Translations under genes and position numbers: made by a program
Origin: Diphasiastrum complanatum
Taxonomy: Eukaryota; Streptophyta; Lycopodiopsida; Lycopodiales; Lycopodiaceae
Direction: 5' to 3'
Length of the DNA stretch: 64,000 nt
Assembly: GCA_029204225.1 (NCBI GenBank)
Contig: MU832604.1
Coordinates: forward strand, 1-64,000
The notes under the pieces: generated by a model
What the model saw: the letters and a program-made list of their open reading frames with translations, nothing else
Told to the model about the DNA's origin: nothing
Database searches by the model: none
Shown: in pieces, positions 1 through 11,576 of the stretch
How the letters are laid out: each line of letters starts with the position of its first letter
Position numbering within the stretch: position 1 is the first letter of the stretch

Positions 1-172
1 AGCCTCTTGATGATGTTGCCATAAATGTACCTGCAAAGTCATCAACCCCAATCACGTTATTGACCCTACCCACACCTGGAGTCTTGTTTAACACTAGATG
101 GATGCCAAGTGCGTCAGGATGTGCCTAGTATGTGCAACATGCCATGAGGTCGAAGGCTGTGTTGGTGCTATT
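1..172 (-). pseudogene. unidentified coding-like fragment at window edge
   Basis: Read on the minus strand, about 55 codons look protein-like (short motifs NTAFDLMACC and HPDALGIHLVLNK, then NNVIGVDDFAG). One in-frame TAG lies at 125-127. The reading ends near a GCAG/GTACAT step that could be a splice donor. I do not recognise the family. It could be an exon of a broken gene whose remainder lies left of the window, or a transposon scrap. Confidence 0.3.
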
Positions 173-180
173 GCTGCAAT

Positions 181-683
181 CGCACATTTACAGACCACAA
201 ACTAAATCAAAGATAAAACAACAAACGAATTAGTAGCAAATTGGCTACCCCACTTAGTCCTAGCAAAGAATGTCAAACTGGCACAGAATCATGAGTGTTC
301 ATCTATGTCAAAAGAGGATCCTCCTCCCCTTGAGTAGTGCCAAGTCTCACCAATCCCATATTTGCTGCTGCTTGCTGGCAGCCCACAATATCATAGCCTC
401 GGATAAGAGATGTGCTTGTATTTGCAAGGGCCAGTCTGTGTAAATATTCTTGTAGTACTTGCATTGCTTGAGCTTTTATATTCAATTTCTCTTTCCAAAT
501 CTCCTATTTCACCCTCTAAGCTCTTTTTCCTCCTGAAGGCCTGATATTTCCTCCTTTCAAGTTCCTCTATCCACCTTCCTACCAAGTTCTTTCTTCCTTC
601 AACCTTGTTCCTAACCCTTGATGAGTCTTTTCCTCCTGCCTTCCCGAGAGCTTTCAAGCGTACGTTGATTAAGGCTTGCTCTT

Positions 684-686
<3 letters not shown>
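181..686. other. non-coding stretch, nothing recognised
   Basis: No gene or repeat element recognised. The right half is pyrimidine-rich on the plus strand and leads into the CT tract. The open frames here are by-products of biased composition. Confidence 0.4.

Positions 687-745
<59 letters not shown>
687..745. repeat. (CT)29 dinucleotide microsatellite
   Basis: An uninterrupted CT repeat of about 58 bp. It opens artificial frames on both strands (Ser-Leu on plus, Arg-Glu on minus). Such tracts are common in plant 5' leaders, but no gene start could be tied to this one. Confidence 0.97.
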
Positions 746-747
<2 letters not shown>

Positions 748-3022
748 AATGGCTCTCATTACTCTTGCTCTTCTCCCTCTCCCTAGCCTCTTCTTTCTTC
801 CTCTCTCCACTCTCCAAAACACGTTAGTAGAGGAGAGCTTAAACAGGTGGAAAATTTGCTCATTCAGGCTCTTTCTTCTGGCAGGCCAGTTCAATTTTTT
901 TTTTCCGATCAAATCGAAATCGCAATTCGACAGAGTAGAGTCAGACTTACTTTAAAACCGTGTGTAAATTAGAATCACATCTGTGCTATCTAGATTCATG
1001 ACATGAAAATGTTTCAGCTTGATGTGATCCTGCAATTAGCTTGTGAAGGGGGTCCTATACTTTGGTATTTTATCTGTTTAGTGAGAGTCTTTAATTACCG
1101 GTGATTATTGGCAACAATGGGAACCTGTCGCTTATTCAACATTTAAGTATTCAAAGAGTCATAGGAGGACCCACTTTAAAAGGAACAGTCATTGTCTTTA
1201 TGATCTTTTAGATGGCTTAAATAATAGGTCTAACTGCTGAAGTTAAAAGTTGAGATTCAACTCTGTAATCTAAAGTTGTAGTCCCAAGCATCAGGATAGA
1301 ATTTTAGGTGCACAATACCTTTTTCCAAATATTAGCAGACACGCAGGTCGTATTTGAGCTATTCATCCAAGGTTTGGTGGCCAACGAGCTTCTGCTAGAT
1401 CTATGGATCTTCTTTGGTGCCCTCCGTGCACTACTTACTTTCTCTAGGTTTAGTTTTGTTAGCTATCTGATTTGATGTCATGTGATTCTCCTTACATTTG
1501 TACGAGGAATTAGGGGCTTAATTTCAATTGCCTTTGCCGACCTTTGTCATGGCTTAGCAGGCTCTTCACTTACAAAGAAGCAATGCAGACGTAACATACT
1601 GGTCTGTGTATGAATGCCTGAAGGCTAACCTAGATATATATCTAATGCATGTGAGCTGCACCTACTCTTGGCTGCTGATGACTTGAGTAGGGGATGCTGT
1701 AAGACAGTCTGTGCTGGAGTTGACGATCTAATAACTCATGAATTGGCTCCACAATTTCATCTACCAGCTATCTGTTTGTACCATCCTAGGCTTAACAAGG
1801 ACATGTCTAAAATAGCAGAGGGATGTGGAGCAATCTGGGTCAGCAAAGTCATCTGAGAGCATTATTAGAAGATTGCTAATGCGTCCAACCATTTCATTCA
1901 TAAAAATTGTGAAGGAAAAGCTAAACGTGTAGTTCAGAGGATTAAGAAGCGAAGAGAGAACACGCTAGAGGACAAACATAAATCCTAATGTTTCATGATA
2001 AAGCCTATAAGTGATCTAAAGCAGAGTCAAGAGCATACTTTGTGATTGCCTGACAGGTCAAACCTTACTATGTCATTATGGCATACGTTTGCCAAACATG
2101 GTAGAATTTTTGAACCTGTATTTCTGGCAAGACAAGAATCAGCACTTACCTTATATTATGATCAATAAAATTAGGTAAAAGCTAAATCTCAGAAAAGTAG
2201 CTCTAGTCTTTCAGCTGCCCATATGCAATCATCTCCAGAATGATATGGCCTTAAGTGTTTGCCCTCATTTATCGAAAAATATAGAACGAACCGTATGTGT
2301 CAGATGAATTGCAGCAGAAACTGACTTGGACCAATGCATCCTGCATGTTTTCAAATAGCTATACAATCTTTATTTAAGTTGAGGCTGAAATTAAAGATGA
2401 ATCGCGGCAGAAACCGGCTTGAACTGATGCATCCTACATGTTGCCAAAGAACTAAACAATCTTCGGTTTAATTTAAGTTTACCTTTATCTAGGACCCTTA
2501 AAATCTATTTGCATTGATACTTTTGTACCCTACTCAGATAAAATTTAGTCGTGTGAATTTTGTGAAGAGCTTTAGACACATCCATCAGGTTTTATCTTGT
2601 GCATATGGAACCATTGTTGTTTATTTTTCATCAAGGAAAGCTTTGTGCTCTAGCCATGAAACTAGATCGTATTGCTAATTGCCATAATTTAGTTAAAAAC
2701 ATTGCTCAGGGTAGCATCATTTTATGTCCTATGAACTTGAGGCTCACAAATTGAAGAATGCTGCTGGTTGATAAATGGAAGATTTTGCGAATAGAAGAAA
2801 AATTAAACACCCGCAACATAAGTGTTTCAAAGAAACACATAAAGGAGATCATCCTACTGTCATAGAGGAGAAATAGATAAAGTGCTACTAACTACTTTTC
2901 GTTATGCGAATCACAACTCAGAAACAAAGTGCAGGACTAGCATTGCACTGTGCAGATTGCTATAGCAGGGTTATATACAAATCCAGCATTATTGATTACT
3001 TTTAGACTTTTGTTAGTCAAGT
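746..3022. other. intergenic stretch, no gene recognised
   Basis: Searched for the missing 5' part (the F-box domain) of the SKIP31-like gene that follows. No matching exon was found. A 62-codon frame at 1668-1856 resembles no family I know. No LTR or inverted repeat was noticed. Confidence 0.4.
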
Positions 3023-3757
3023 TCACCAGCGTGACGAAGCTGACATGAGGGAGTTTGTCAGGAACACTCCGGCTGATTTTAGGGAGTATTATGTGCAAAT
3101 GCAGGCAGCAAAACGGAGCCAGGCCCCTCTTCCATCGCAGGTTATAAGGCTAACTAAGTGCATTTTGTGCTCATGAAGAAGCATCTAATTTGTTACCACC
3201 ATTAAGGTCATTGTAAGTTGCTTTTATTATGACACGTGCCGAGAGAGAGTTTTGGATCCATCAAATGACCTCCTTGTATGCACTGTTTCTGGACGATGCT
3301 TTGATCGATGGTCCAGCCGAAGAGGAAACAGAGCCGGTATGATCTTTTTCCAAGCACATCATGTATGTTGCTTGAGAGTAGTTTGAAATAGGGCTTTCTT
3401 TAGAACGTATAAAATTTTTTATAGATGCAAGGTGGTGTCCATGAGTAATTTTTTAAGCGATGGTTGTGTCTATGTTCTGCTTTGCATGCTCCAGGGCCAG
3501 CAACTCATGGATAATAATGCCGGAGCAGAGGAAGTAGAGCCATTCCTAGGTTATGGCCGCCTTGGTATGTTTTGATTTACCAGCTATTACACATTGTTGA
3601 GTGATTGAGATTATCAGGCCTTTACACCTGTACGGTGTGCATTCTTTTTCATGATGACTTTTGTGTACTAAATTCTAATATCCTTCTGACTTTGTGCTTC
3701 CCAGCACGTGCTTACTGGCTTGGGTACAACTGCATTGATGAACGGGAGCTACACGAA
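3023..3757 (+). pseudogene. SKIP31-like F-box protein gene, 5'-truncated and broken
   Basis: Four exon-like blocks match the C-terminal half of plant F-box protein SKIP31 (known in Arabidopsis as a substrate adaptor of SCF ubiquitin ligases). Block a, 3023-3140, holds [16 protein letters not shown] and [12 protein letters not shown], then a GT donor. Block b, about 3229-3336, holds DTCRERVLDPSNDLLVC and CFDRW. Block c, 3495-3564, holds EEVEPFLGYGRL. Block d, 3705-3757, holds ARAYWLGYNCIDERELHE. Blocks c and d keep proper AG/GT borders and compatible phases. Three defects are visible. The F-box exons are absent upstream. The block normally between a and b, containing a Cys-rich segment, is missing because only about 90 bp separate them. 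Block b needs a one-base frame change after CFDRW to reach PAEEETEP and match the family. Retained introns argue for a duplicated genomic segment rather than a retrocopy. Confidence 0.78.
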
Positions 3758-6494
3758 GTGAGGTGTGTTGACTTGACTTGCTTGTATTGTACTGTCCTTT
3801 TAGTAAATTGAAGTGTTTTACCCTAGAGGCTGCTACTTTAGATCCTAACCTAATGACACGTGTGTGGTTAGGGAGGTGCTGTACCCAAGGTGTAGGTGAC
3901 GTCAAGAATCTCCATATGGAGTCCGTGTTTATAGATTTAATAACCTGGGGTGTGCGAAGTTTTGAGATTGCGATCTCATCGGACGAACTATACATACATA
4001 TTTATATATATATAGACTAGTGTAATCAATTCATCTGAAGCTTGCAGTAGCTTGATAGGTTGATAATTGAGCACTTTAGTCATCAAATGAACTCGTAATT
4101 TTACCATGCCTTGGTGCAGCCTATAATTTTGTCATAATTGAACATCCATTGAGAAATTATGGTTGTTCATTATGGAAGCCTGGCTTAATTGGACATATTG
4201 ATCGTAGAAAAAGGTACTACCAAAGATGTGGTTTTTGGACTTTTCCAGAAGTTCTCCTTTTTTGTGCAATTTTAAGCTTTAATATCTTAAACATTTCCAG
4301 CTCACTTAACAACTTTTAAGGTCATTGCGCCTTCTAATTGGAAGCTTCTTGGCTTTTTGCTTGTTTAGCCTGATTATTCTTATAGACTGCAAGTTGATAA
4401 ATTTTCTACATTCCTAATTGTCAGTCGTAAGAGCTGCTACATTTGTTATGAATGCTTGCTTAATGTTTTGCAATTTTTGTTTTCTTTCACTGATTCTTAT
4501 GAGCAACTCACTATTATGGAGCCATCAAAGCACTGGACATAACTTGTCATCATATATGCTGGAAACTGATTTGCACTAAGTATTGCCCACAGCATAAATT
4601 GATCAGCCAAGGCACTTGAAATGACATGAGAATTTTGAAATGCTTGAAAGTTCTAAATGGCCTAACACGTGTAAAACTTTTCAGCTGGAGCCTGACATAA
4701 ATTATTTTGCAACGGATGGATGTTGACAATTCCAAAAGATGATTTTTGAGGCTGGCTGCTAATGCTCCCCAGTTAGACATACTGGCTTATCACCCTTTCA
4801 TCCTGGAATGTGCCAGTCGAAGTACAGTAGCATATTTGAAGAACTGAATAGATATGTATCTGAACATGAAAACATCATATTTGCTAAGTGACTTTCAGGA
4901 TAATTCAAAGGCTTAGAGCCAATGATTCTGTAGGTGTGACTGGTTGTACGTCTTATATCCATAACGGAGATGAGTCTTTCAATAAAGCCTGTTGATTGTT
5001 GGGGATGCTTCCCATCCTAGCCGATCAATTGTAGTGATTAAAATTTCAAATATAACGTTGAGGTGTACCTATTTTTGATATGGCTTTGCAAGTTATTTAG
5101 TATATGGGTAAGAGTGTATATGAAAGAAACAAGTACACTTGTAAAATGACCATTGGTTTCAAAAATTATGTGGTGAACATTGTCTTCTTATCTGAACATG
5201 CGATAACACACTGACATTGCAAACAGATTGCTATTGGCAAATGAATAAAAAAGCCAGGGCTTGTTGTAAGAGATTGCAGGCAAGGTAATAATAAGAAATG
5301 TTAGATATGGTGTGTTGGTTGAATACTCATGTTGGTTGAAGGGTCCTATGGTGAATGCAACACTTTGCCACCTACTGGATGAAAACTGTTACTGCCTAAG
5401 CTACTTTATCATATCATATTCAGTGACATTCTGACTTAGCTTACTGCACAGAATAGATGGGATGAGATTGCAGGTAAAGGTACTACAAATTTTTATTGGA
5501 ACTTCGTCTTCATGTTGTACTTTGAAAGTAGTTGTGATTGGCTACCACAACATTTGGGCATTTTTGAAGTGATCTATGTGGGTCCGATTAAAAAGTCACG
5601 ATCAAAGTCACACTCATTGCATGCCATGGCTTCCTGGTTTTTGTGAGGAGCCAGCTGCTTTAATAAAAAGTACTTATGCATACAGATACGCTTGTACAAT
5701 AACATTTGGCATATTCTCTTGTTTGATGAGACTTGATTTGAAGAAACCTGCTTAAGCCAACTATTTGCTCTCGCTTGCTTGGTGATGATTTGAAAGAAAC
5801 ACATCATGGATTTAGAACTGTCATGTTTCTATTGATGTTATTGCATTAGGATAAGTTACAAGATTTTCATGGTCTATGCACATTTGGGTATCATGCTAGC
5901 ATCGAACAAACTTTGCTTTGATGCAGGCCTACACCTTTGTGTTATCTTTTTTCAAGATGGCTATCATATGACCTCATTCGTTGTCATTTCATATGCGAGC
6001 TTGCCTAATACTAGTCCTAGGAATTGTGCCCAGTTGAATGTCCTTTTCGTGAATGTTCTTGTGAAAACTGACCAATAACTTCATGTAAGAAATTGGACAA
6101 AAAATATTCATCTCTTGGAGTGTGCACAAAGATGTTTCACTTCAAAGTAGCGGAGGTTTAGCACTTTTGCTCCAAAAAAATCTGAACATATTTGTTAATC
6201 AATTCTTGATAAATTTTTTTTGAGCTGAAATAACACGCAGCTTATTCTATTTAAGATCACAGACATGACAATAGAAATACAGAAATCGTAATGCCATGCG
6301 CTCAGGTTTCCTTTGTATTTTGGGACCACCTCTAGGAGCAGAATGTCCATCCACTTTTCTCTCTCCTTCGGAATCTATCATTCTCTCTCTAGAGTGTGCG
6401 TTTTCTCTCTACGGAATGTGTATTCTCTCTCCTCTCTGTACGGAATGTGCGAATGCACATTCTATCTTTACCTTCTCACATGGCATTACGTCAT
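3758..6494. other. intergenic stretch, no gene recognised
   Basis: AT-rich sequence with scattered short frames and no recognised domain, LTR or RNA gene. The last exon expected for the SKIP31 family (a few residues) cannot be placed with confidence. A CTCTCTC-rich segment at about 6355-6440 precedes the GC-rich palindromes. Confidence 0.4.
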
Positions 6495-6588
6495 GGAAGG
6501 CCCGAGGACCTCGGGCCTTCCTTGCAGGTCGGGGCCCTGCCCTCGGGCTCCCGCCCTTGGGCAAGGGCCCTCCCTGCAAGGAAGGCCC
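6495..6588. repeat. nested GC-rich palindromes
   Basis: Inverted repeat 1 has 13-bp perfect arms at 6495-6507 and 6509-6521 around a single A. Inverted repeat 2 has 16-bp perfect arms at 6513-6528 and 6573-6588 (GGGCCTTCCTTGCAGG and its complement). The 44-bp loop between them contains a further small palindrome, GCCCTTGGGCAAGGGC. A partial copy of the arm (AGGGCCTTCC) follows at about 6595-6604. The block is very GC-rich inside AT-rich DNA. It may be the core of a foldback or MITE-like element. Confidence 0.85.
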
Positions 6589-6605
6589 TAGATCAGGGCC
6601 TTCCA

Positions 6606-8104
6606 CCACCATACATAATAACAATTGCTTGAAGGTTTCTCCAAATGTCCCTTGTGGTGTTTAAAGAAGAGACTTAACTTTTTAAGTTCATTTCAAGTGA
6701 AGTTGCTCAAAAATTTGTTATAAGCACATAAACAATGTCTACAACCCAGTTGTTCCAAATTTGCTTTTTCATATTGTTCACATTTCCTTAAGAGCTATTT
6801 GTGAGAATTATAGGTAACAAATCTAGAAATTTGTTCAATGTTATGTGTTAATTAATTTGCTTATAATCTTGCAAGATTACCATTGGTGGAGAGAGCAACC
6901 ATGAGTGATGTTGGCAAACATACGAGTGGTAAGCATGGTCATGGCAAGAATCAAAATAGTATGTATTGAGTCATTTGAGTGGTAGCAAAGTTAATTCAAT
7001 CCTTCGTTTGAAAAGGTGGATCATATCGACTATGAGAAATACAATCCTTCGACTATGAGAAATACACACATGGAGTCCAATAGGAAATCAATTATTTCAT
7101 ATAGTTTGACAATGAAATGCTTCTGTTTTTGTGTTACTTGGTCGTGATTATAATGCAATTAATACATTTAGGTGTTCCTTTATTATATTCGAGTTTGATA
7201 TCATGTGGTCAATGACCTTCAACACCAAATTTCATGATGTAGATCAGGGGTGTCATTTAAGTGGACTTCCCTAATAACTGGTCTAAATTGTTATTTAGCA
7301 AAGTGCAAATATCAATTAGCCTTGATGCATCATTCCTCTTAGCACAATAGTCCAATAACAAGAAGGAAATCAGCCATTTCATATAGTTCGACATTGACAT
7401 AATCGGATGTGTATCAATACAAATATATTTTCACACAGTGTTCAAATGATCACTCAAATATCCCAACTTTTTGCGTTGTCACATTTCAAAGACCTATTTC
7501 TAGCTTCATGGATGTTTAAATAAGGTTGGTAGGTTATAAATTCTAAAGCAGGTTGTTTGGGTTCTAGATTTCTAATTTAATATTTTATGTTATGCAACTT
7601 TTCGATTTCACAATAATCTTCTGGTTTTTAATGAGGTTGGTTTGAAGGTTTTCATGAGCTACAATGAAATGTCAACTTATGTGACAATACATGAATTTAG
7701 TGAATCTATTGAATTTGGACAATACATAAATTTACTGAATTTGGAAAACAAGCCAAAACACTTATACGAGAAATTACTCTAGTACACTATATAAAGGTGC
7801 TTGGGTTCCCATTTTGCCACTTCACCCCTTGAGTGTCAGAGTGTTGTTTTTGCTTGTTGTGCATGCCATTTCTTGCTTTACTAGGCTAGGTCTTAATGTG
7901 TCAACAATCGATGTTACAAGATATGGCATGCACGAAACAAACAACTAGAAATCCCAAAAGTCATGACATTGCTCCACCAAGATGCATCAGACGCAATTGA
8001 GACCATAGAAAGGGGTGGAAGTAGGAGGAGAAATAGTAGAAGAAGTGGCAGCCCAAGCCTCACTCAGGATGTTGATGCCACTCATCTTTTGAAGAAGATG
8101 TTGC
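6606..8104. other. stretch without recognised gene
   Basis: AT-rich, with no convincing coding frame. On the minus strand a purine run at about 7825-7840 could be an old polypurine tract for the copia relic that follows, but I could not pair it with an LTR. Confidence 0.35.
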
Positions 8105-8410
8105 TACTTAGAATAATGCTTAGGCAGTGATGCGTGAGATAAGAAGCACTTAGCCAATTTGACTAAGGTACGATTCTTCCTTTTGGCAAGCCCATGTGAT
8201 TGAGGCAAATAAGGAGTGATGAACTATTGTTCGATGTCTTGGCTGAGGCAATACTCCTCGAATACAGTTGAGATATACTCTCCGCCATTGTCTAACTTCA
8301 AGGATTTGATTTGTTTACAAGTCTCTTTCTCTGCACACTCCTTGAATGTCTTGAAGAGGTTGAATGTCTCTGATTTATGCTTGATGAAATATATGTGAAG
8401 ATTTTGTGAA

Positions 8411-8750
8411 TCACTAAGATCCAAATCATCTAATGATCTTTGATATGAAAGACAACACAATTTACACCATTTGCAATATAGAAAATCAACATCTACTTGA
8501 TGAAAGAGATGCAAACTCAACAAGATCTTGATCAAACATCAAACTTATGAGAAGATGAAGTTTCTTTCCGTACAAAAATAGTAAGCTACTATATTTCACA
8601 CACGTGAATCCGAATATCAACTAAACAATGCCTTCTATAGACAAGATTGCAAGATATCACCAATATAGTGCACCAATGGATAGATGAACCCAAGAGAATT
8701 CATGTATAAGCATGAAATAAGATTAGAGAGAGAAGAATCTTTTCTCCCAC
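8411..8750. repeat. dispersed repeat R1, copy 1
   Basis: This segment aligns over about 340 bp with 57370-57710 in the same orientation. Shared landmarks are CTAAGATCCAA/TTAAGATCCAA at the left, AGCAAGCTACTGTATTTCAC-like sequence in the middle, and AGTGCACCAATGGATAG, CCCAAGAGAA and GTATAAGCATGAAAT to the right. It interrupts a copia relic, so it is probably a mobile element or LTR of an unidentified family. Confidence 0.75.
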
Positions 8751-8927
8751 GAGTTTACATCTATTTATAACAGGCCCATGCCTCATTAATAAGCTTGGTT
8801 TCCCTCATGAATCTAACATTCAAATTTGAATGTGTCCAAACTCGACTTTCTACTTTTCCTCACTTTCTAAAAGTGGTAATTCAAATACTTTTAGACTAAT
8901 ATAACTTTGAAAAGTCAAACTATACGT

Positions 8928-8988
8928 CTACTTTGATATTTTGGTCATATTTGCCAAATAAACAAATATGACCAAAATATCAAAGTAG
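8928..8988. repeat. perfect 26-bp inverted repeat
   Basis: Arms 8928-8953 and 8963-8988 are perfectly complementary, separated by 9 bases. The right arm abuts the copia gag fragment and the left arm abuts the R1-containing insert. The hairpin therefore marks the junction between them. Confidence 0.95.
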
Positions 8989-9200
8989 TTGACAATTTCT
9001 CATACTCCTCTACTACATCCCAAAGATTACTATCTATCAACATCATCTGGAGTATTGACTTCCAGATGTAGAAGCTAGAACCATTGAACTTGTCAATGAT
9101 TCTAGCCTCGTTGGATGGTGACGACGAAGAGTTAGCAATATGAGACATGTCAAGAGTAATACAAATAGAACAAACTTAATATCTTGGTTTATTGAGCTAT

Positions 9201-9212
9201 GATTTGATACCA
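9201..9212 (-). other. copia primer-binding site (initiator tRNA-Met type)
   Basis: Minus strand reads TGGTATCAAATC, close to the canonical TGGTATCAGAGC used by many plant copia elements. It lies three bases inside the LTR border at 9216, as expected for the 5' end of a minus-strand element. Confidence 0.75.
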
Positions 9213-9215
9213 ATC

Positions 9216-9620
9216 TGATAGGGCAGTAGAACACGAACGGAGAAGAGAGAAGGAAATAGATGCAGAACAACTCTCCTGTTATTATGGGCTGCTACATGCA
9301 AGAACTACGTAAATGAATGTAAATGCTAAGTTATAATCATAGCTCAAGCGCTCTTCCCATTGGATCTTAAGAAATCAATTCATACTAAAAAACAAATGGA
9401 TGCCAATGAGTAAAGTCCGTCGATGAGATTAGATATGGTGTGTGGTATTACTGCAAATGGATCTTAATGAGAAGTTCAGATCAGAATATCAAAGTGATAA
9501 AGCAGTGTGATAATGCAAGTTTCTTAGCCGTCAAAGACAGCCATCGTACTCTGATTAGATACTGAGGAGTCGTAGACGTCCATGTTCTGATCAAAGTGAG
9601 TAAACGAGCATGATCAAACA
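9216..9620 (-). mobile_element. 5' LTR of the 8-9 kb copia relic
   Basis: The left border is TGATAGGGCA next to the primer-binding site. The segment aligns in the same orientation with 14556-14950, sharing GGAGAAG runs, CTAAATATAATCATAGCT-like sequence, GTGTGGTATTACT, GTCAAAGACAGCCATCGT and CTGAGGAGTC. The outer end is not defined and may lie further right. Confidence 0.7.
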
Positions 9621-9999
9621 GAAGCGAAGTGCATTCAAATCACAATAAGCATTCATCTACGTTATACACAGATAGAAAAGCGTGTTGCTGCTATATTACA
9701 CTACACTGAAGCACAACAATGAGCTACTACCAGTATGGCCATGTAACTTGGAGGTTCAAATTCATTTGTCTTATGGACGGAGCATCACGTAGAGTGTGTG
9801 ATGAAGGTGTATCTATACACTGGATCTATGTATCTAATTACAATAAATGTTTGTCATCTAACTAAGCACTTTGTCGCACTCAGAGAGTAGCTGAACTATG
9901 ATGATAGAATGACAGCTGTACCTTAAATACTTGGTCAGGCTATAAAGCTAACAAAAGGTTTACTTCTTTGAAATAGATAAAAGAAGTTGTTGTCGGGAA

Positions 10000-10400
10000 A
10001 TAGTGACATTCTTGAAGTTGTTGAAGAAGTCGGACACTTCGGTTGATGAACGTAGTTGTCGAAGAAGTCGAAGACTTCGAACACTTCGGACACTTTTGGT
10101 TGATGAACGAAGTTGACCTCGATTGACAAAGGAAGTTGTCAAATAAGTCGGAGACTTTGATGTCGAGTGACTTGATTGTTGAAGAGGTCGAGTGACTTGA
10201 TTGTTGAAGAAGTCAAGAAAGTCAGAGACTTCAGAGACTTTGATGTCGAGTAATTTGATTGTTGAAGAAGTTGAGGAAGTTAGAGACTTTGGTGTCGAAT
10301 GACTTGATTTGTTGAAGAAGTTGAGGAAGTCGGAGACTTTGGTGTCGAATGACTTGATTTGTTGAAAAAATCGAGGGTGATCAGGCCTTCGATGTTCTTC
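10000..10400. repeat. 50-bp minisatellite
   Basis: Units at 10261-10310 and 10311-10360 are almost identical and exactly 50 bp apart (GTTGAAGAAGTTGAGGAAGT at each start). More diverged units extend left to about 10000 with the core GAAGAAGTCG..GACTT. The array opens long frames on the minus strand (Ser/Thr/Phe-rich), which I treat as an artefact. Confidence 0.88.
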
Positions 10401-10489
10401 ATGATGCTTTGACATTCAAATGTAGAATTAGACGAGAATGGATACCCTTTGATGTAGATCAACCGAAAAGTTGATGAAGTCGACTTCGG

Positions 10490-11576
10490 CTGATTCGACT
10501 CTGTGTAAAAATGCAGGTTGTCAAATTGCTAGTAGAAACCTGTGTATTTTACCAAGTATTGTTCAAGGAGACAATTGTGGACTTTATTTTCAACACCTAT
10601 ACTTGGTATAAGAATTCTAGATTGATTCTTCAGATCTCTAGAATATCAGATATGGAGGTTAAGGATTCTCTAGAAGGAAGAGCTGATGGTATGGGACTTC
10701 AATAATGTCAGAAAGGGAATTCTAGGACTATAAAAATATGATTATCAATGGTAAGTTTGAGTACCTATTCGTGATATGGAAAAATTAAATCATTGGTTAA
10801 TTGAAGGGTATTTTAAGAATTTTTTGAAATTTAGTCAGGACCCATTAATGGTATTTTATAATTTACAAGATCAGAGAATCCTTAAAACTATCTCTCATCT
10901 TTTAAAAGAACCTTTACTTCCTTTGAATTTCTCAAATTTGGACATCAGATTAACTTCATATGATCCTTCTAGTATGGAAGTCACTTCTTTTCTGAAGGAC
11001 TATTTATAATCATGTGAATTACTACTTGGATCAGGCTTGGAATTTGAAATGTTCCACGTTGTTGGTATTTCGATATCTTAATCTTAGATTGTCTCTTATG
11101 TAGAGATGAATTTTAAAGAGATGATAGTTACTGTCACTTATGAGAAGAGAAGTTTTGTGTATAATAGAGTGAATCCTATATGGAAGGCACTAATTATTGA
11201 CTTTTCATGTATTGCACGTGGTTTTGCCTGTAATTGTCCTGTGTTCACCTGCATTATTTGACTTGTATTTCATTATACTTAATCTGAATAAATTACTGTT
11301 TGGTACTGCATTCAGATTTTGTCAGTATTGCATGCTTTCCGATTTCTGTCTGACTTTCTAATTGCCTTGCCTGATTGTCTACTCTTTGTTTTCTCAGCCG
11401 CCACGCAATCAAGCTCTTAACTTATTCTTGTGTTCACCTACTTAGTTATCAGTAGTGCACACACCGAGGGAACTCGTCAAACCTTGCCTTTGAGCAGTCG
11501 TAGGATCGTCCCGATCCGATTCGTTCGACATGTCCAACTTCTGTCATCGTCGGGACATCCACCTGCTTCTCCAGCA
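10490..11576 (+). other. probable 5' LTR or leader of the plus-strand copia
   Basis: Sequence directly upstream of a decayed primer site (ATATCAGAGC at about 11579-11588). The segment about 11400-11576 is probably the LTR 3' end. I could not define the LTR start, and no second copy was found downstream, so the extent is uncertain. Confidence 0.4.

Larger units (their letters stand above)
8105..9212 (-). pseudogene. Ty1/copia relic: gag start, integrase core
   Basis: Minus-strand pieces in element order: primer-binding site (9201-9212), gag N-terminus (9148 down to 8989: FNGSSFYIWKSILQMML, LWDVVEEYE), then integrase (8410 down to about 8105: YFIKHKSETFNLFKTFK, LDNGGEYISTVFEEYC, LPQSHGLAKRKNRTLV). 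Between gag and integrase lies unrelated repeat DNA (8411-8927), so the rest of gag and the protease are missing. Stops and gaps show it is dead. Reverse transcriptase was not found to the left. Confidence 0.8.

Noticed and set aside
391-912. 173-codon minus-strand frame and overlapping frames on both strands
   Set aside because: They exist only because of the (CT)29 tract and pyrimidine-biased flanks. No domain, and the same region is open in several frames.
1668-1856. 62-codon frame as the missing F-box exon
   Set aside because: It shows no F-box features (no LP-P-E-L, W-R-R-L-Y type residues) and no clear splice borders.
10280-10462. Ser/Thr/Phe-rich minus-strand frames over the 50-bp array
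   Set aside because: Repetitive translation of a minisatellite. The units to the left diverge without keeping frame.
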